Assembly: GCA_963662175.1 (NCBI GenBank)
Contig: OY759217.1
Span: 12,960,562 to 13,024,561 of the forward strand
DNA from: Aradus depressus
Taxonomy: Eukaryota; Arthropoda; Insecta; Hemiptera; Aradidae
DNA length: 64,000 bases
Direction: 5' to 3'
A program made the translations under genes and the position numbers. Positions within the stretch are counted from its first letter, which is position 1. Each line of letters begins with the position of its first letter. Below the pieces are notes generated by a model. The model saw only the letters and a list, made by a program, of their open reading frames with translations, was not told the DNA's origin and did no database searches. Shown in pieces: positions 35,001 to 38,999 of the stretch.

Positions 35001-35175
35001 TGAAGATGAGTTTTGTTAGATTGGATAGTAGTTGTTCTTTCTTCTTTCATTTTTCCATATTTTCTATCTTCCTTTTTTCGTTCTTAAAGTTATTTTTTTT
35101 TCTGAAATTGTGGGGTATCTTGTACCAAATTTAAATTTAATTTTTCATTATCATCGATTTATTGTTTCAGTCTGA
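166..35175 (+). CDS. NFAT: NFAT5-type Rel-domain transcription factor (5' partial, 11 exons)
   Basis: Spliced CDS join(166-296, 652-847, 13205-13395, 17173-17354, 18549-18739, 19783-19909, 28736-28780, 31301-31432, 31911-32258, 33332-33757, 35171-35175): 1,974 nt, 657 visible residues, frame kept at every junction. Visible residues 1-69 are a linker with a basic patch (PKRQR, 8-12). Residues ~70-232 are the Rel homology DNA-binding domain, with the recognition-loop motif [15 protein letters not shown] at 85-99. Residues ~236-338 are the IPT/dimerisation domain ([10 protein letters not shown] to FFYTPK). The rest is Pro/Thr/Ala-rich and ends [11 protein letters not shown]. From memory, the Rel part resembles vertebrate NFAT5 more than calcineurin-regulated NFAT1-4. 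NFAT5 proteins bind DNA as dimers in the nucleus and drive osmotic-stress genes in vertebrates; the role in this species is inferred. The N-terminus lies upstream of the window. Confidence 0.92.
652..847 (+). CDS. NFAT: NFAT exon: start of Rel homology domain
   Basis: Acceptor CTCTTTCAG, donor GTGAGC at 848. Encodes [11 protein letters not shown] and then the first strands of the Rel domain, including [20 protein letters not shown], the DNA-contacting loop of NFAT5-type proteins. It ends in phase 0 at GFPVVR, and the next exon, 12.4 kb away, continues [15 protein letters not shown]. Confidence 0.93.
917..1200 (+). repeat. SINE-A, tRNA-derived (5' end degraded)
   Basis: Has the B-box GGTTCGAACC and the full body down to GTAGGCGATATGACTTCG. 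A box not recognisable and tail missing. It begins about 70 bp after the NFAT exon ending at 847. Confidence 0.75.
1209..1852. mobile_element. Candidate inverted-repeat DNA element
   Basis: GC-rich ends in an AT-rich intron. The left CGATTTGCCACGGCGAGC and the inverted right CAATCTGTCGCGGCGAGA are similar. CACACAGAAC occurs at 1210 and 1280, and a perfect 16-bp palindrome GATGCAATATTGCATC lies near 1257-1272. No transposase was seen. Confidence 0.3.
1853..2539. other. Intron sequence, nothing recognised
   Basis: AT-rich NFAT intron with no ORF, no SINE and no recognisable terminal repeat. Confidence 0.5.
2540..2660 (+). repeat. ACTTCCCC element, 3' end fragment
   Basis: TTCACAGACAGA, TTTTTGGAATCTGATGG, GAAATTCCGATGAAAAC and end CTGGGGAAGTAAAATG match the right end of this repeat family. 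Confidence 0.6.
3131..3597. mobile_element. Non-autonomous hAT-like element
   Basis: Left end CAACCTGTGGCCCGCTGAAG and right end, read inverted, TCTTCAACCTTTCACGCCCG are the 'CAACC-TGGCCC' type ends common in hAT elements. The interior is AT-rich with no ORF. The right end is joined to a SINE fragment at GACCCCTACCC, so the exact border is blurred. Confidence 0.45.
3588..3748 (+). repeat. SINE-A, 5'-truncated
   Basis: Body from GACCCCTACCC onward and tail CACAATAACTAACTAAC. The tRNA head is missing; it abuts the hAT-like element. Confidence 0.7.
3897..4185 (-). repeat. SINE-A with (TTAGG)n-type tail
   Basis: Starts (plus strand) with four TTAGG-type units at 3897-3917, then TTTTATGACTC and the full body. 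The tRNA head is lost at GGGCCTCACGAG. Confidence 0.8.
4186..4262 (+). repeat. SINE-A body fragment, inverted to its neighbour
   Basis: CTGTACGATATCAGGTACCT to CCACTGTAGAGT is SINE-A body in plus orientation, directly next to the minus copy, making an inverted pair. Confidence 0.65.
4425..4545 (+). repeat. Dispersed repeat, copy 1
   Basis: Shares TTATTTAGCTTTATGTTTT, ACATTGGAACATGTGAGTT, ACAAATGGAGAATCCTA and GTGCATAATTCAGGTCTTA with 13790-13985. Family unknown. Confidence 0.6.
4893..5490 (+). repeat. ACTTCCCC element, split by SINE-A
   Basis: Begins GTACTTCCCCAACG. The internal motif TACATTCGATACGACAGTTA is seen, and the SINE at 5089-5377 interrupts it. It resumes with CAGGCAGTTATTAGGTATTT. 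Confidence 0.6.
5089..5377 (+). repeat. SINE-A, complete, inserted in an ACTTCCCC element
   Basis: A box TAGCTCAGTGG (5099-5109) and B box GGTTCGAAACC (5143-5153) define a tRNA-like head. Body and tail GTCATAATAACTAAC follow. CTATAG flanks both sides (5083-5088 and 5378-5383). The host repeat resumes after it. Confidence 0.85.
5495..5985 (-). repeat. ACTTCCCC element
   Basis: Several internal units (CTAATAACTGTCAATGTAAT and similar) and the left end, inverted, GGGGAAATAAATTGCCGGTG, ending GATTCACC. Confidence 0.65.
6389..7445 (+). mobile_element. 5'-truncated Jockey-type LINE with target-site duplication
   Basis: Degraded reverse transcriptase: [20 protein letters not shown], the catalytic-site motif [26 protein letters not shown], and the C-terminal [18 protein letters not shown] with [18 protein letters not shown]. 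Frameshifts and stops break it. It ends in an A-rich tail (7415-7431). Both sides carry the 17-bp repeat TAGGGGAAGTTATGTAA (6372-6388 and 7446-7462), which is also sequence of the element it landed in. Confidence 0.8.
7446..7780 (-). repeat. ACTTCCCC element, interrupted by the LINE
   Basis: Right terminus AGGGGAAGTTATGTAATCGG, internally deleted, to GGAGAAGTAAATTGCCCGTG. A short piece of the same element lies left of the LINE at 6360-6388. Confidence 0.65.
7781..8209. other. Intron sequence, nothing recognised
   Basis: AT-rich unique-looking sequence between two repeat copies in the NFAT intron. Confidence 0.5.
8210..8462 (-). repeat. SINE-A copy
   Basis: GTGACTCATGCCC through the body to GAGTCACCGGCGCCTT. 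Internally shortened around the GTGGGAGTC segment. Confidence 0.75.
8755..9131 (+). mobile_element. Jockey-type LINE 3' fragment
   Basis: Conceptual translation gives [20 protein letters not shown] and [13 protein letters not shown], the C-terminus of Jockey-clade ORF2, then a short 3' UTR ending AATAAAAAAC. It abuts the ACTTCCCC-type element at 9132. Confidence 0.6.
9132..9960 (+). repeat. ACTTCCCC element, most complete copy
   Basis: Starts GAATCACCGGCAATGTACTT, CCCCAG, contains about five internal units each carrying a 'GATACATTCATT..ATCGGCAGTTAT' motif and a C-rich run, and ends CTTATAGCTGGGGAAGTA then poly-A. ACTTCCCCAG and CTGGGGAAGT are inverted ends. No ORF fits a transposase. Confidence 0.75.
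10555..11085 (-). repeat. ACTTCCCC element
   Basis: CGAAGTATAGCAGTTATGTA through several units to CTGGGGAAGTACATTGCCGG. The left terminus is intact and the right one diverged. Confidence 0.7.
11265..11405 (+). repeat. SINE-A 5' half
   Basis: A box TAGCTCAGTGG and B box GGTTCGAAACC are intact. The body is truncated after GATGTCATGAACG, where an ACTTCCCC element begins. Confidence 0.75.
11404..11600 (+). repeat. ACTTCCCC element, internally deleted
   Basis: CGAATTAATTAATTAAATTT to CCTGGGGAAGTAAAAAATG with one internal unit. Confidence 0.6.
11601..12510. other. Intron sequence, no gene
   Basis: Contains a GC-richer stretch at 12080-12240 (GAGCGGTTTTGCCCTGTCTC) of unknown nature and the poly-C run. 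No coding frame. Confidence 0.5.
12303..12325. repeat. Poly-C run, 23 bp
   Basis: Uninterrupted C run. Smaller ones lie near 9587, 19105 and 28151; likely assembly- and slippage-prone. Confidence 0.9.
12511..12793 (-). repeat. SINE-A copy with TTAGG-type tail
   Basis: GGTTAGGTTAGGTTTTATGA then full body. A deletion joins TCCCATCCGG to CCCGAGGCCC. The tRNA head is degraded. Confidence 0.75.
13205..13395 (+). CDS. NFAT: NFAT exon: Rel homology domain, middle
   Basis: Acceptor ATGTTTCAG, donor GTAAGT at 13396. Encodes [20 protein letters not shown], then [11 protein letters not shown] and IDPTKEMTV, all hallmark NFAT Rel-domain segments. It enters in phase 0 and leaves with two bases of a Thr codon. 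Confidence 0.95.
13613..13705 (+). repeat. Dispersed repeat with GATGAGGGCAACCT hairpin, copy 1
   Basis: GATGAGGGCAACCTCGAAAG, CCGGCTAGCA and AAAATCTGTG are shared with 37835-37905. Confidence 0.5.
13790..13985 (+). repeat. Dispersed repeat, copy 2
   Basis: Second copy of the repeat at 4425. A TA microsatellite (13919-13935) and extra sequence separate its two shared blocks. Confidence 0.6.
14099..14414 (-). repeat. SINE-A copy with TTAGG-type tail
   Basis: AGGTTAGGTTAGGTTTTATG start, an inserted G-rich run GGGGGAGGGGGAG near 14266, and an end at CGAACTACCGGCGC. The A-box side is partly lost. Confidence 0.75.
14575..14732 (-). repeat. ACTTCCCC element fragment
   Basis: TGTAACGAATGTATCGAAAT to CTGGAGAAGTTCATAGCCAT and GATTCAC. 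Confidence 0.6.
14733..16169. other. Intron sequence, no gene
   Basis: A GC-richer patch at 14810-15060 (GGGCGGGCGGTTCGTGG, then CCCTAATTGGACGTACCTGG) has no open frame. The remainder is AT-rich and featureless. Confidence 0.5.
16170..16975 (+). mobile_element. Jockey-type LINE reverse-transcriptase fragment
   Basis: Broken frames include [20 protein letters not shown] and [11 protein letters not shown], the RT region before the catalytic motif. Further broken pieces follow, and many stops. Sits in the NFAT intron just upstream of the 17173 exon. Confidence 0.6.
17173..17354 (+). CDS. NFAT: NFAT exon: Rel homology domain, C-terminal part
   Basis: Acceptor TTGTCAATAG, donor GTGAGT at 17355. 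Encodes [18 protein letters not shown], a [15 protein letters not shown] strand and [10 protein letters not shown], which closes the N-terminal Rel domain. Two overlapping open frames on the same stretch are shadows. Confidence 0.95.
18034..18325 (+). repeat. SINE-A, near complete
   Basis: AGGGCGCCGATAGCT head with B box GGTTCGAATCCC, body, and tail CATAATAACTAACTAG. Lies 220 bp upstream of the NFAT exon at 18549. Confidence 0.8.
18549..18739 (+). CDS. NFAT: NFAT exon: IPT domain, first half
   Basis: Acceptor TTGATTTCAG follows a long poly-T run at 18494-18512. Encodes [31 protein letters not shown] and [16 protein letters not shown], the first half of the IPT/dimerisation domain. The donor GTTCGT at 18740 is a poor match to consensus, but the frame-exact junction with exon 19783-19909 supports it. 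Confidence 0.94.
19783..19909 (+). CDS. NFAT: NFAT exon: IPT domain, second half
   Basis: Acceptor TCTCGATACAG, donor GTAAGG at 19910. Encodes [20 protein letters not shown] and [16 protein letters not shown], the end of the IPT domain. It leaves in phase 1, the phase in which all following constitutive exons begin, so exons beyond this point can be skipped without losing frame. Confidence 0.94.
19910..23769. other. NFAT intron, no gene
   Basis: 3.9 kb, increasingly AT-rich. The only structure seen is a 16-bp inverted repeat (CGCGAGGGCGAGGCTT at ~21257, complement at ~21648) about 400 bp apart. No SINE-A copy in this stretch. Confidence 0.5.
20060..20086. repeat. (AT)n microsatellite
   Basis: Perfect AT repeat followed by a T run, 150 bp past the NFAT IPT exon. 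It creates a spurious 180-aa read-through ORF there. Confidence 0.9.
23770..23851 (+). CDS. Candidate alternative NFAT exon (82 bp)
   Basis: GC-richer island with acceptor TCGTCCTCAG. Entered in phase 1 from exon 19783-19909 it reads [19 protein letters not shown] and onward. The donor GTTCTC at 23852 would leave phase 2, which does not match downstream phase-1 exons. A stronger donor, GTGAGA at 23782, would instead give a 12-nt phase-1 microexon. Without a donor, the frame stops at 23888-23890. It could be a cassette or alternative-end exon, or not an exon at all. Confidence 0.4.
23852..25255. other. NFAT intron, nothing recognised
   Basis: AT-rich, no repeat of the main families and no coding frame. 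Confidence 0.5.
25256..25523 (+). repeat. SINE-A copy, B box lost
   Basis: GGGCGCTGGTAGCTCTGAGG head, B-box region deleted, then the body to CCACCAGAGCGACG. Tail missing. Confidence 0.7.
25524..27924. other. NFAT intron, no gene
   Basis: AT-rich, one SINE fragment at 26615 and a TA microsatellite at 27586-27612. Short ORFs here are chance. Confidence 0.5.
26615..26690 (-). repeat. SINE-A fragment
   Basis: Only TTTTATTTACGAGTTCATAT to GACGTGAGCTCGACTC is left. Confidence 0.55.
27925..27964 (+). CDS. Candidate alternative NFAT terminal exon
   Basis: Acceptor GCTTGTTACAG, then TCTGAAGAAAG. Entered in phase 1 it terminates at once (Val, TGA at 27927-27929). Entered in phase 2, from the 23770-23851 candidate, it gives [13 protein letters not shown] and a stop at 27962-27964. 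A longer open frame ([16 protein letters not shown]) needs phase-0 entry, which no suitable upstream exon offers. The start closely resembles the true last exon at 35171 (TCTGAAGGAAG). Confidence 0.35.
28736..28780 (+). CDS. NFAT: NFAT 45-nt microexon
   Basis: Acceptor TTTGATTACAG, donor GTATGT at 28781, length 45 with phase 1 on both sides. Encodes [14 protein letters not shown] between the IPT domain and the C-terminal region. A multiple-of-three length makes it skippable without a frame change. Confidence 0.65.
28818..29722 (+). repeat. ACTTCCCC element carrying a SINE-A insertion
   Basis: GTGAATCACCAGCTATGTAC start, multiple internal units and end TATAGCAGGGGAAGTAATG. SINE-A at 29005-29350 splits it within a C/T-rich run. 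Confidence 0.75.
29005..29350 (-). repeat. SINE-A, full length, with 14-bp target-site duplication
   Basis: CCTCTGCCTCTGTT is present on both sides (28991-29004 and 29351-29364), which fixes the element at 346 bp. It runs from AGGGCGCCGGTAGCTCAGTG (minus strand) to tail CATAAAACCTAACCTAACCT. It sits inside an ACTTCCCC element. Confidence 0.92.
29911..30190. mobile_element. Palindromic fold-back element 1
   Basis: Two ~120-bp arms, TCAATGTAGAAGGAATTCGA on the left and its complement on the right, around a ~20-bp centre (GTATGTGTTTGTGACTC). Both arms carry CTGAAGAAGAAAAT..TTTTCGAAACGTTGGCC. Fold-back MITE type, NFAT intron. Confidence 0.8.
30272..30640 (-). repeat. ACTTCCCC element, partial
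   Basis: CTTCCCAAGCTATACAAAGA, GATTATGTAATCG, then units with TATAATGAATGTATCGACAT. Confidence 0.6.
31301..31432 (+). CDS. NFAT: NFAT exon: C-terminal linker
   Basis: Acceptor TGGTTAACAG, donor GTAAGT at 31433, length 132, phase 1-1. Encodes [20 protein letters not shown] and a Pro/Thr/Val-rich stretch ending PSANPT. It is in frame with both neighbours. Confidence 0.8.
31676..31830 (+). repeat. Pyrimidine minisatellite before an NFAT exon
   Basis: Three or four units of CACTCTCTTTTCCTAC plus (CT)n, about 50 bp each, all C/T-rich on the coding strand. They end 80 bp before the acceptor at 31910. Confidence 0.7.
31911..32258 (+). CDS. NFAT: NFAT exon: Pro-rich C-terminal region
   Basis: Acceptor GGTGCATTGCAG, donor GTAACA at 32259, length 348, phase 1-1. 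It is GC-rich against an AT-rich background. Encodes [20 protein letters not shown], a conserved-looking [20 protein letters not shown] segment and a poly-Pro run (SPPPPPPAA). Probably part of a transactivation region (inference). Confidence 0.85.
32329..32640 (+). repeat. SINE-A with target-site duplication, head degraded
   Basis: AAGATTAATCGTT flanks both ends (32316-32328 and 32641-32653). The B-box remnant GTTCAAAAACCC and full body and tail remain. Inserted 70 bp after the NFAT exon ending at 32258. Confidence 0.8.
33332..33757 (+). CDS. NFAT: NFAT exon: C-terminal transactivation-like region
   Basis: Acceptor GCATGTTACAG, donor GTAACC at 33758, length 426, phase 1-1. Encodes a Thr/Pro/Ala-rich sequence followed by an acidic-hydrophobic end, [17 protein letters not shown]. 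Open frames on the other two phases and on the opposite strand are shadows of its GC-rich codons. Confidence 0.85.
33758..35170. other. Last NFAT intron, nothing recognised
   Basis: 1.4 kb of AT-rich sequence free of the common repeats. Could hold regulatory sequence, but no motif was identified. Confidence 0.5.
35171..35175 (+). CDS. NFAT: NFAT last coding bases and stop
   Basis: Acceptor TTATTGTTTCAG ends at 35170. The phase-1 G from 33757 plus TC gives Val, followed at once by TGA (35173-35175), so the protein ends CFDQV. The other frames run into AT-rich low-complexity sequence, which supports reading the rest of this exon as 3' UTR. Confidence 0.7.
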
Positions 35176-36160
35176 AGGAAGATTACCTTACGGCCCACAC
35201 AGTCACCACGCGTCATTTATTTGTGTACATATATATATATTTTTTTGTGCATATATTATATATTTTTATGTCAAATATATATTTGCTTCATGTATTGCTG
35301 TTAACTTGTGTAAAACAATATATATAATGTTATTTTTTTTAAACTTCATTGATTTTTTTTTCACACCTTTATTTTTTTGTTGTATGATTTACTATAATTT
35401 TTGTTTTTGTAATTTTGGTGAGGGCCTTAGAACCAATTTGTTTTGGTGCTATATGACTGATAGTAAGTGCCGAACTTGTATATGGACATATATGCATTAT
35501 ATAGAATTATTTTCTTATCTATTTAGAGTGAATATATATATATATTTCTATTCAAAGACAAATTATTTTGTTGTATATATAGTGTAAATGGAGTTATTTT
35601 TGTTTTGTTTTTTTCTAATTAAAGATTTATTTCAGAAATGTATATTTATAATTGTATTATATTATATTGTTATGTTCTGATAAGCTTTATGAAAGTCGGG
35701 TTTAACAACCAGTTGTGTATATAATTATTATTGTCGCTGTGAATGTTGATAGTTTTACAGCTTTTTAGAAGTAAATTATATTGATATTATTCATAATTAA
35801 TTATTGATTATTTAATTTAATTTAACTTTTTATTTATGGATCAGCTTTAAATTTTGTAAGTTGTATATCAGTTAACTATTTAACGGTCTTACTTTTTGGT
35901 TGTAGTTAAATATAAAAAAAGTTGTGTACTTCAAACTTTATTTTTTTGTAATATTTGCTTTTACTTTATCATGAACTTGTGTTTTTGTTTTATATTGATT
36001 TTATTCATTTTATTGAAATCAAAAAGTTTTTTTTTAAATTCAAATCAAAAAGTTATCATTTATTTAAATCTCGACCAGACTTGTACATACTACATAATTT
36101 ATCATAAAGATCTTATTTTTATTGTTCATTTATTTTAATAAATATACATTGTTGTTAATA
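35176..36160 (+). other. NFAT: NFAT 3' UTR (probable)
   Basis: AT-rich sequence with no coding character after the stop. ATTAAA near 35618-35623 and AATAAA at 36137-36142 are possible poly(A) signals. The end is placed about 20 bp past the AATAAA by convention. Confidence 0.5.
36137..36142 (+). terminator. Poly(A) signal AATAAA, NFAT
   Basis: Canonical hexamer in the AT-rich region about 960 bp beyond the NFAT stop codon. The next plus-strand sequence is a transposon fragment, so this is the last plausible cleavage signal for the gene. Confidence 0.45.
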
Positions 36161-36180
36161 TTATTGTTTCTTTAAACAAA

Positions 36181-36342
36181 GCCCTTTAAGGACATCATCT
36201 ATTAATTTTCAGGATGTGTCACTCAAATACCCCAAAAGCTACCGATGTAATGAATGTATCGATAGGCTTCAGAGGGAGAGCGTAATCGTAATTGATTAAT
36301 TCGTGCTGGGGAAGTACATAGCCGGTGATTCACCTGACTTTT
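36181..36342 (-). repeat. ACTTCCCC element fragment
   Basis: CTACCGATGTAATGAATGTA to GCTGGGGAAGTACATAGCCG and GATTCACC. Lies just past the NFAT poly(A) signal. Confidence 0.65.
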
Positions 36343-36690
36343 TTCCTTATAGACTGCAAGTCAAATTTTTCATTATTTATTCTCAATTTCAGTTATCAGA
36401 AGAATTCTATCTAGTTAATTGTTTTTTTTTTCCACCTTTATTACATAATTTCCAACTATGAACTACATCACAACTAGGAAATATGAGTAAAGAAAAACAG
36501 AAACACCACTTGAGTCTCTTGATGAGACGGCTGGTCAACACCACCGCCTCCTCAGGCAGGAGGTCACGAGGCCAACAACAATTCAGTCGCCGAGGAGGAT
36601 CCAGTTAATTTAAGAAAAAAGTGTTATTGCTTATATTTAATTATGATATAAAAGGGGAGAAATTAAGCACCTTACCTACCTACACGTGAT
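36343..36690. other. Intergenic, short dyskerin-like match
   Basis: Mostly featureless, but 36568-36606 reads EANNNSVAEEDPV on the plus strand, close to dyskerin exon 12 [13 protein letters not shown]. See findings. Confidence 0.3.
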
Positions 36691-36979
36691 GAGGGCGCCG
36701 GTAAGTCAAATGTAGTGTGTTTTCTTACTGAGCTCAAGTTGGCGGGTTCGAAACCCGGACGAGGCCCTTAGTTTCTTTTATCTGCGAGGTAAAATAAACT
36801 TAAGCACGCCGTCCTTCGGATGGGACGTTAAGCGATGGTTCCGAGCCTGTACAATGTCAGGTACTCGTTAAATACTCTAGGTGAATAAAAATTTAGGACT
36901 CCTATAGTAGAGACGGGTTAGTCCACCAGAGCGACGAAAGAACGCTCAGTTACAGCCCGGGCATGAGTCATAATAACTC
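36691..36979 (+). repeat. SINE-A copy
   Basis: GAGGGCGCCGGTAAGTCAAA head, B box GGTTCGAAACCC, body with short deletions and tail CATAATAACT. GTGAT flanks it. Confidence 0.8.
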
Positions 36980-37933
36980 AGTGATATTAAGGTTTATATC
37001 TTAAGCTCTTGGTAGCAAAGACTGGTATGAATATAGAGTGATTATAACATGAGTTGGCGTCGTATATTGAATTCCCAAACTGTGTGATAAACGTAGGTCC
37101 CTGTTCAAATCTTTTCTCATACCTTGCGTATATTCATGAGCTGAACGGTGAAAAGAGCGAGAGAAACATGACAGAGCTCGAGGCTATCTTCAGACGGACA
37201 CAGTAAATAAATAAACAAAACAAACTTTTTTGAAAAAATTGCCTATCGTCAGGTTTATTTAAAAACTAAGGTTTACTGAATGCGAACCATACATCTAGGT
37301 ACATCAGATAGGTAAGGAACAGGAATTTCAACTAGGAATCTCCGTGGCTTAAAGTTAGGAACTAACAAATTCCTAGTTTTTGTATAAATTGTTTTGTGAA
37401 AGATATACAGGGTTGTTGCGCACGTATGTATTTCTCTTTCTTCAATTGAGCGGCAGAATATTTTTTGCCTCCGGGCGCAACAAAGTGTAAGTCCGTCCCT
37501 GGGCGCAGGGAGTACTCATTTCTACTATCAATGATGGAAACAACTTTAAATTTCCAAATGTGAAATGGCATGTCTTTGAGTTTAGAAATTATACAGGAAA
37601 AACGTACAATCTCCCTGTACAACATTATACAATAGGCGACAAAAAGGTAGCGGAATTCTATTTTTTTTTTTTTAGAAACAATAACTATTTAAGAAATTTG
37701 CAAATAGTTTACTTACTCTTGTCTCTTAAAAAGGATTATAAAACTATGTATACAAGTATTTTGTTTCTTGCCTTGGTATAGGAAAGTCCTGAAATGGCCC
37801 AAACACATATTTCTTTTACAAAATGATGCGTTTTTGTAGACTGCCTGATGAGGGCAACCTAAAAAACCGGCAAGCATAAAACAATAAAATCTGTTATAAG
37901 GTCAGACCCTATTTTCATTTGCCAACCTGTTAG
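36980..37933. other. Intergenic, no gene
   Basis: No recognised coding sequence between the convergent NFAT and dyskerin genes, apart from the short repeat at 37835. Confidence 0.5.
37835..37905 (+). repeat. Dispersed repeat with GATGAGGGCAACCT hairpin, copy 2
   Basis: CTGATGAGGGCAACCT, AACCGGCAAGCA and AATAAAATCTGT match 13613-13705. Confidence 0.5.
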
Positions 37934-38280
37934 AGGTTAGGTTAGGTTTTATGACTTATGCCCGAGCTTTAACTACGAGGTCATATCGCCTACTACCAGA
38001 GCGCTCTTTCGTCACTCTGGTGGACATGAGCCCGACTCTACTGTGGGAGTCCTAAATTTTGCCTACCCTAAATTTTTATTCATTTAGGGTAGGGGTCTTT
38101 AACGAGTACCTGACATCGTACAGGCTCGGGACCATCGCTTAACGTCCCATCCGAAGGACGGCGTGCTCAAGTTTATTTTACCTCCCAGATGAAATAAACT
38201 AAGGGCGTCGGTCGGGCTACGAACCCACGACCTTGAGCTCAGAAGTCAAGCACGCATACCTCTGAGCTACCGGCGCCCTC
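37934..38280 (-). repeat. SINE-A, full length, TTAGG-type tail
   Basis: GGTTAGGTTAGGTTTTATGA to GAGCTACCGGCGCCCTC. A and B boxes are readable on the minus strand. One of the best preserved copies. Confidence 0.85.
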
Positions 38281-38282
38281 AC

Positions 38283-38345
38283 GACAAATATTGATTTTCA
38301 GCCAAATCGGGAAAACTCAATACAAAAACTGTAATAACTGCCGGT
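38283..38345 (-). repeat. ACTTCCCC element fragment
   Basis: CGACAAATATTGATTTTCAG, GCCAAATCGGG and CTGTAATAACTGCCGGTGTG. Confidence 0.5.
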
Positions 38346-38836
38346 GTGAATGATAGATATGTCAGGAACGTAGAAGGAAACCATTACTCATACATGCTGG
38401 AAAGGGGTCTATGTTCTACTTTTATTTCAACCCGGTGCCCTCTGGTTTGCGAAATGGACGGCAAAAGACATTTTTGGAAAAGTAGAAGTTAATAAGGTTT
38501 TGAGTGTTTAAAATAATAACAAAAAATATAAAAAATTAATATATTATATAGAAAGAAATAATAATAAAAATGGTGATAGAAAAACATATTTACAGCACCA
38601 TTTCCATTTTTTTTTGTTTTCTTTTCAATAATACATTTTTTAACAATCATTTCTGAAGAATGCGTGATTTTTTTTATTTTACATATACTAGCTCAGTTAA
38701 TTAGCTAAAATAATAATAATAATTTCCAAATAAAATAATACCCTGAGCTTGATTTAAAAAAAGAATAAAAGAAATTAAAGTTCTTTATTAGAACTTTTAT
38801 TAACTAATTAAAAATTCTGTATTGTCTATAAAAGTA

Positions 38837-38842
38837 TTTATT
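38837..38842 (-). terminator. Poly(A) signal AATAAA, dyskerin
   Basis: Minus-strand AATAAA about 95 nt beyond the dyskerin stop codon, in AT-rich sequence. A second one lies near 38,785. Confidence 0.5.
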
Positions 38843-38936
38843 CTTTAAAAATTAAAATCACTTTAACGATCTAATTACATACATTCAGTGTGATAAAAAA
38901 ACAAAATAAAATAATAAAATTTCTATGTACAAAATC

Positions 38937-38999
38937 CTATTCCTCTACTTCATCCCTTTGTTTTGATTTCTTCTTTTTCTTCTTCTTTTCCGACGGAGC
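38937..38999 (-). CDS. DKC1: Dyskerin exon 13: Lys-rich C-terminus and stop
   Basis: Encodes [20 protein letters not shown] then TAG at 38937-38939. Acceptor TTGTTCTAG. Too short to stand out as an ORF; found by following the phase-0 exit of exon 12. Confidence 0.88.
   Translation of the reverse strand, partial: APSEKKKKKKKSKQRDEVEE

Noticed and set aside
35162..35587. 141-aa ORF in the last NFAT exon
   Set aside because: Its frame does not match the phase of the incoming exon, and the translation is AT-driven low complexity (Phe/Tyr/Ile).
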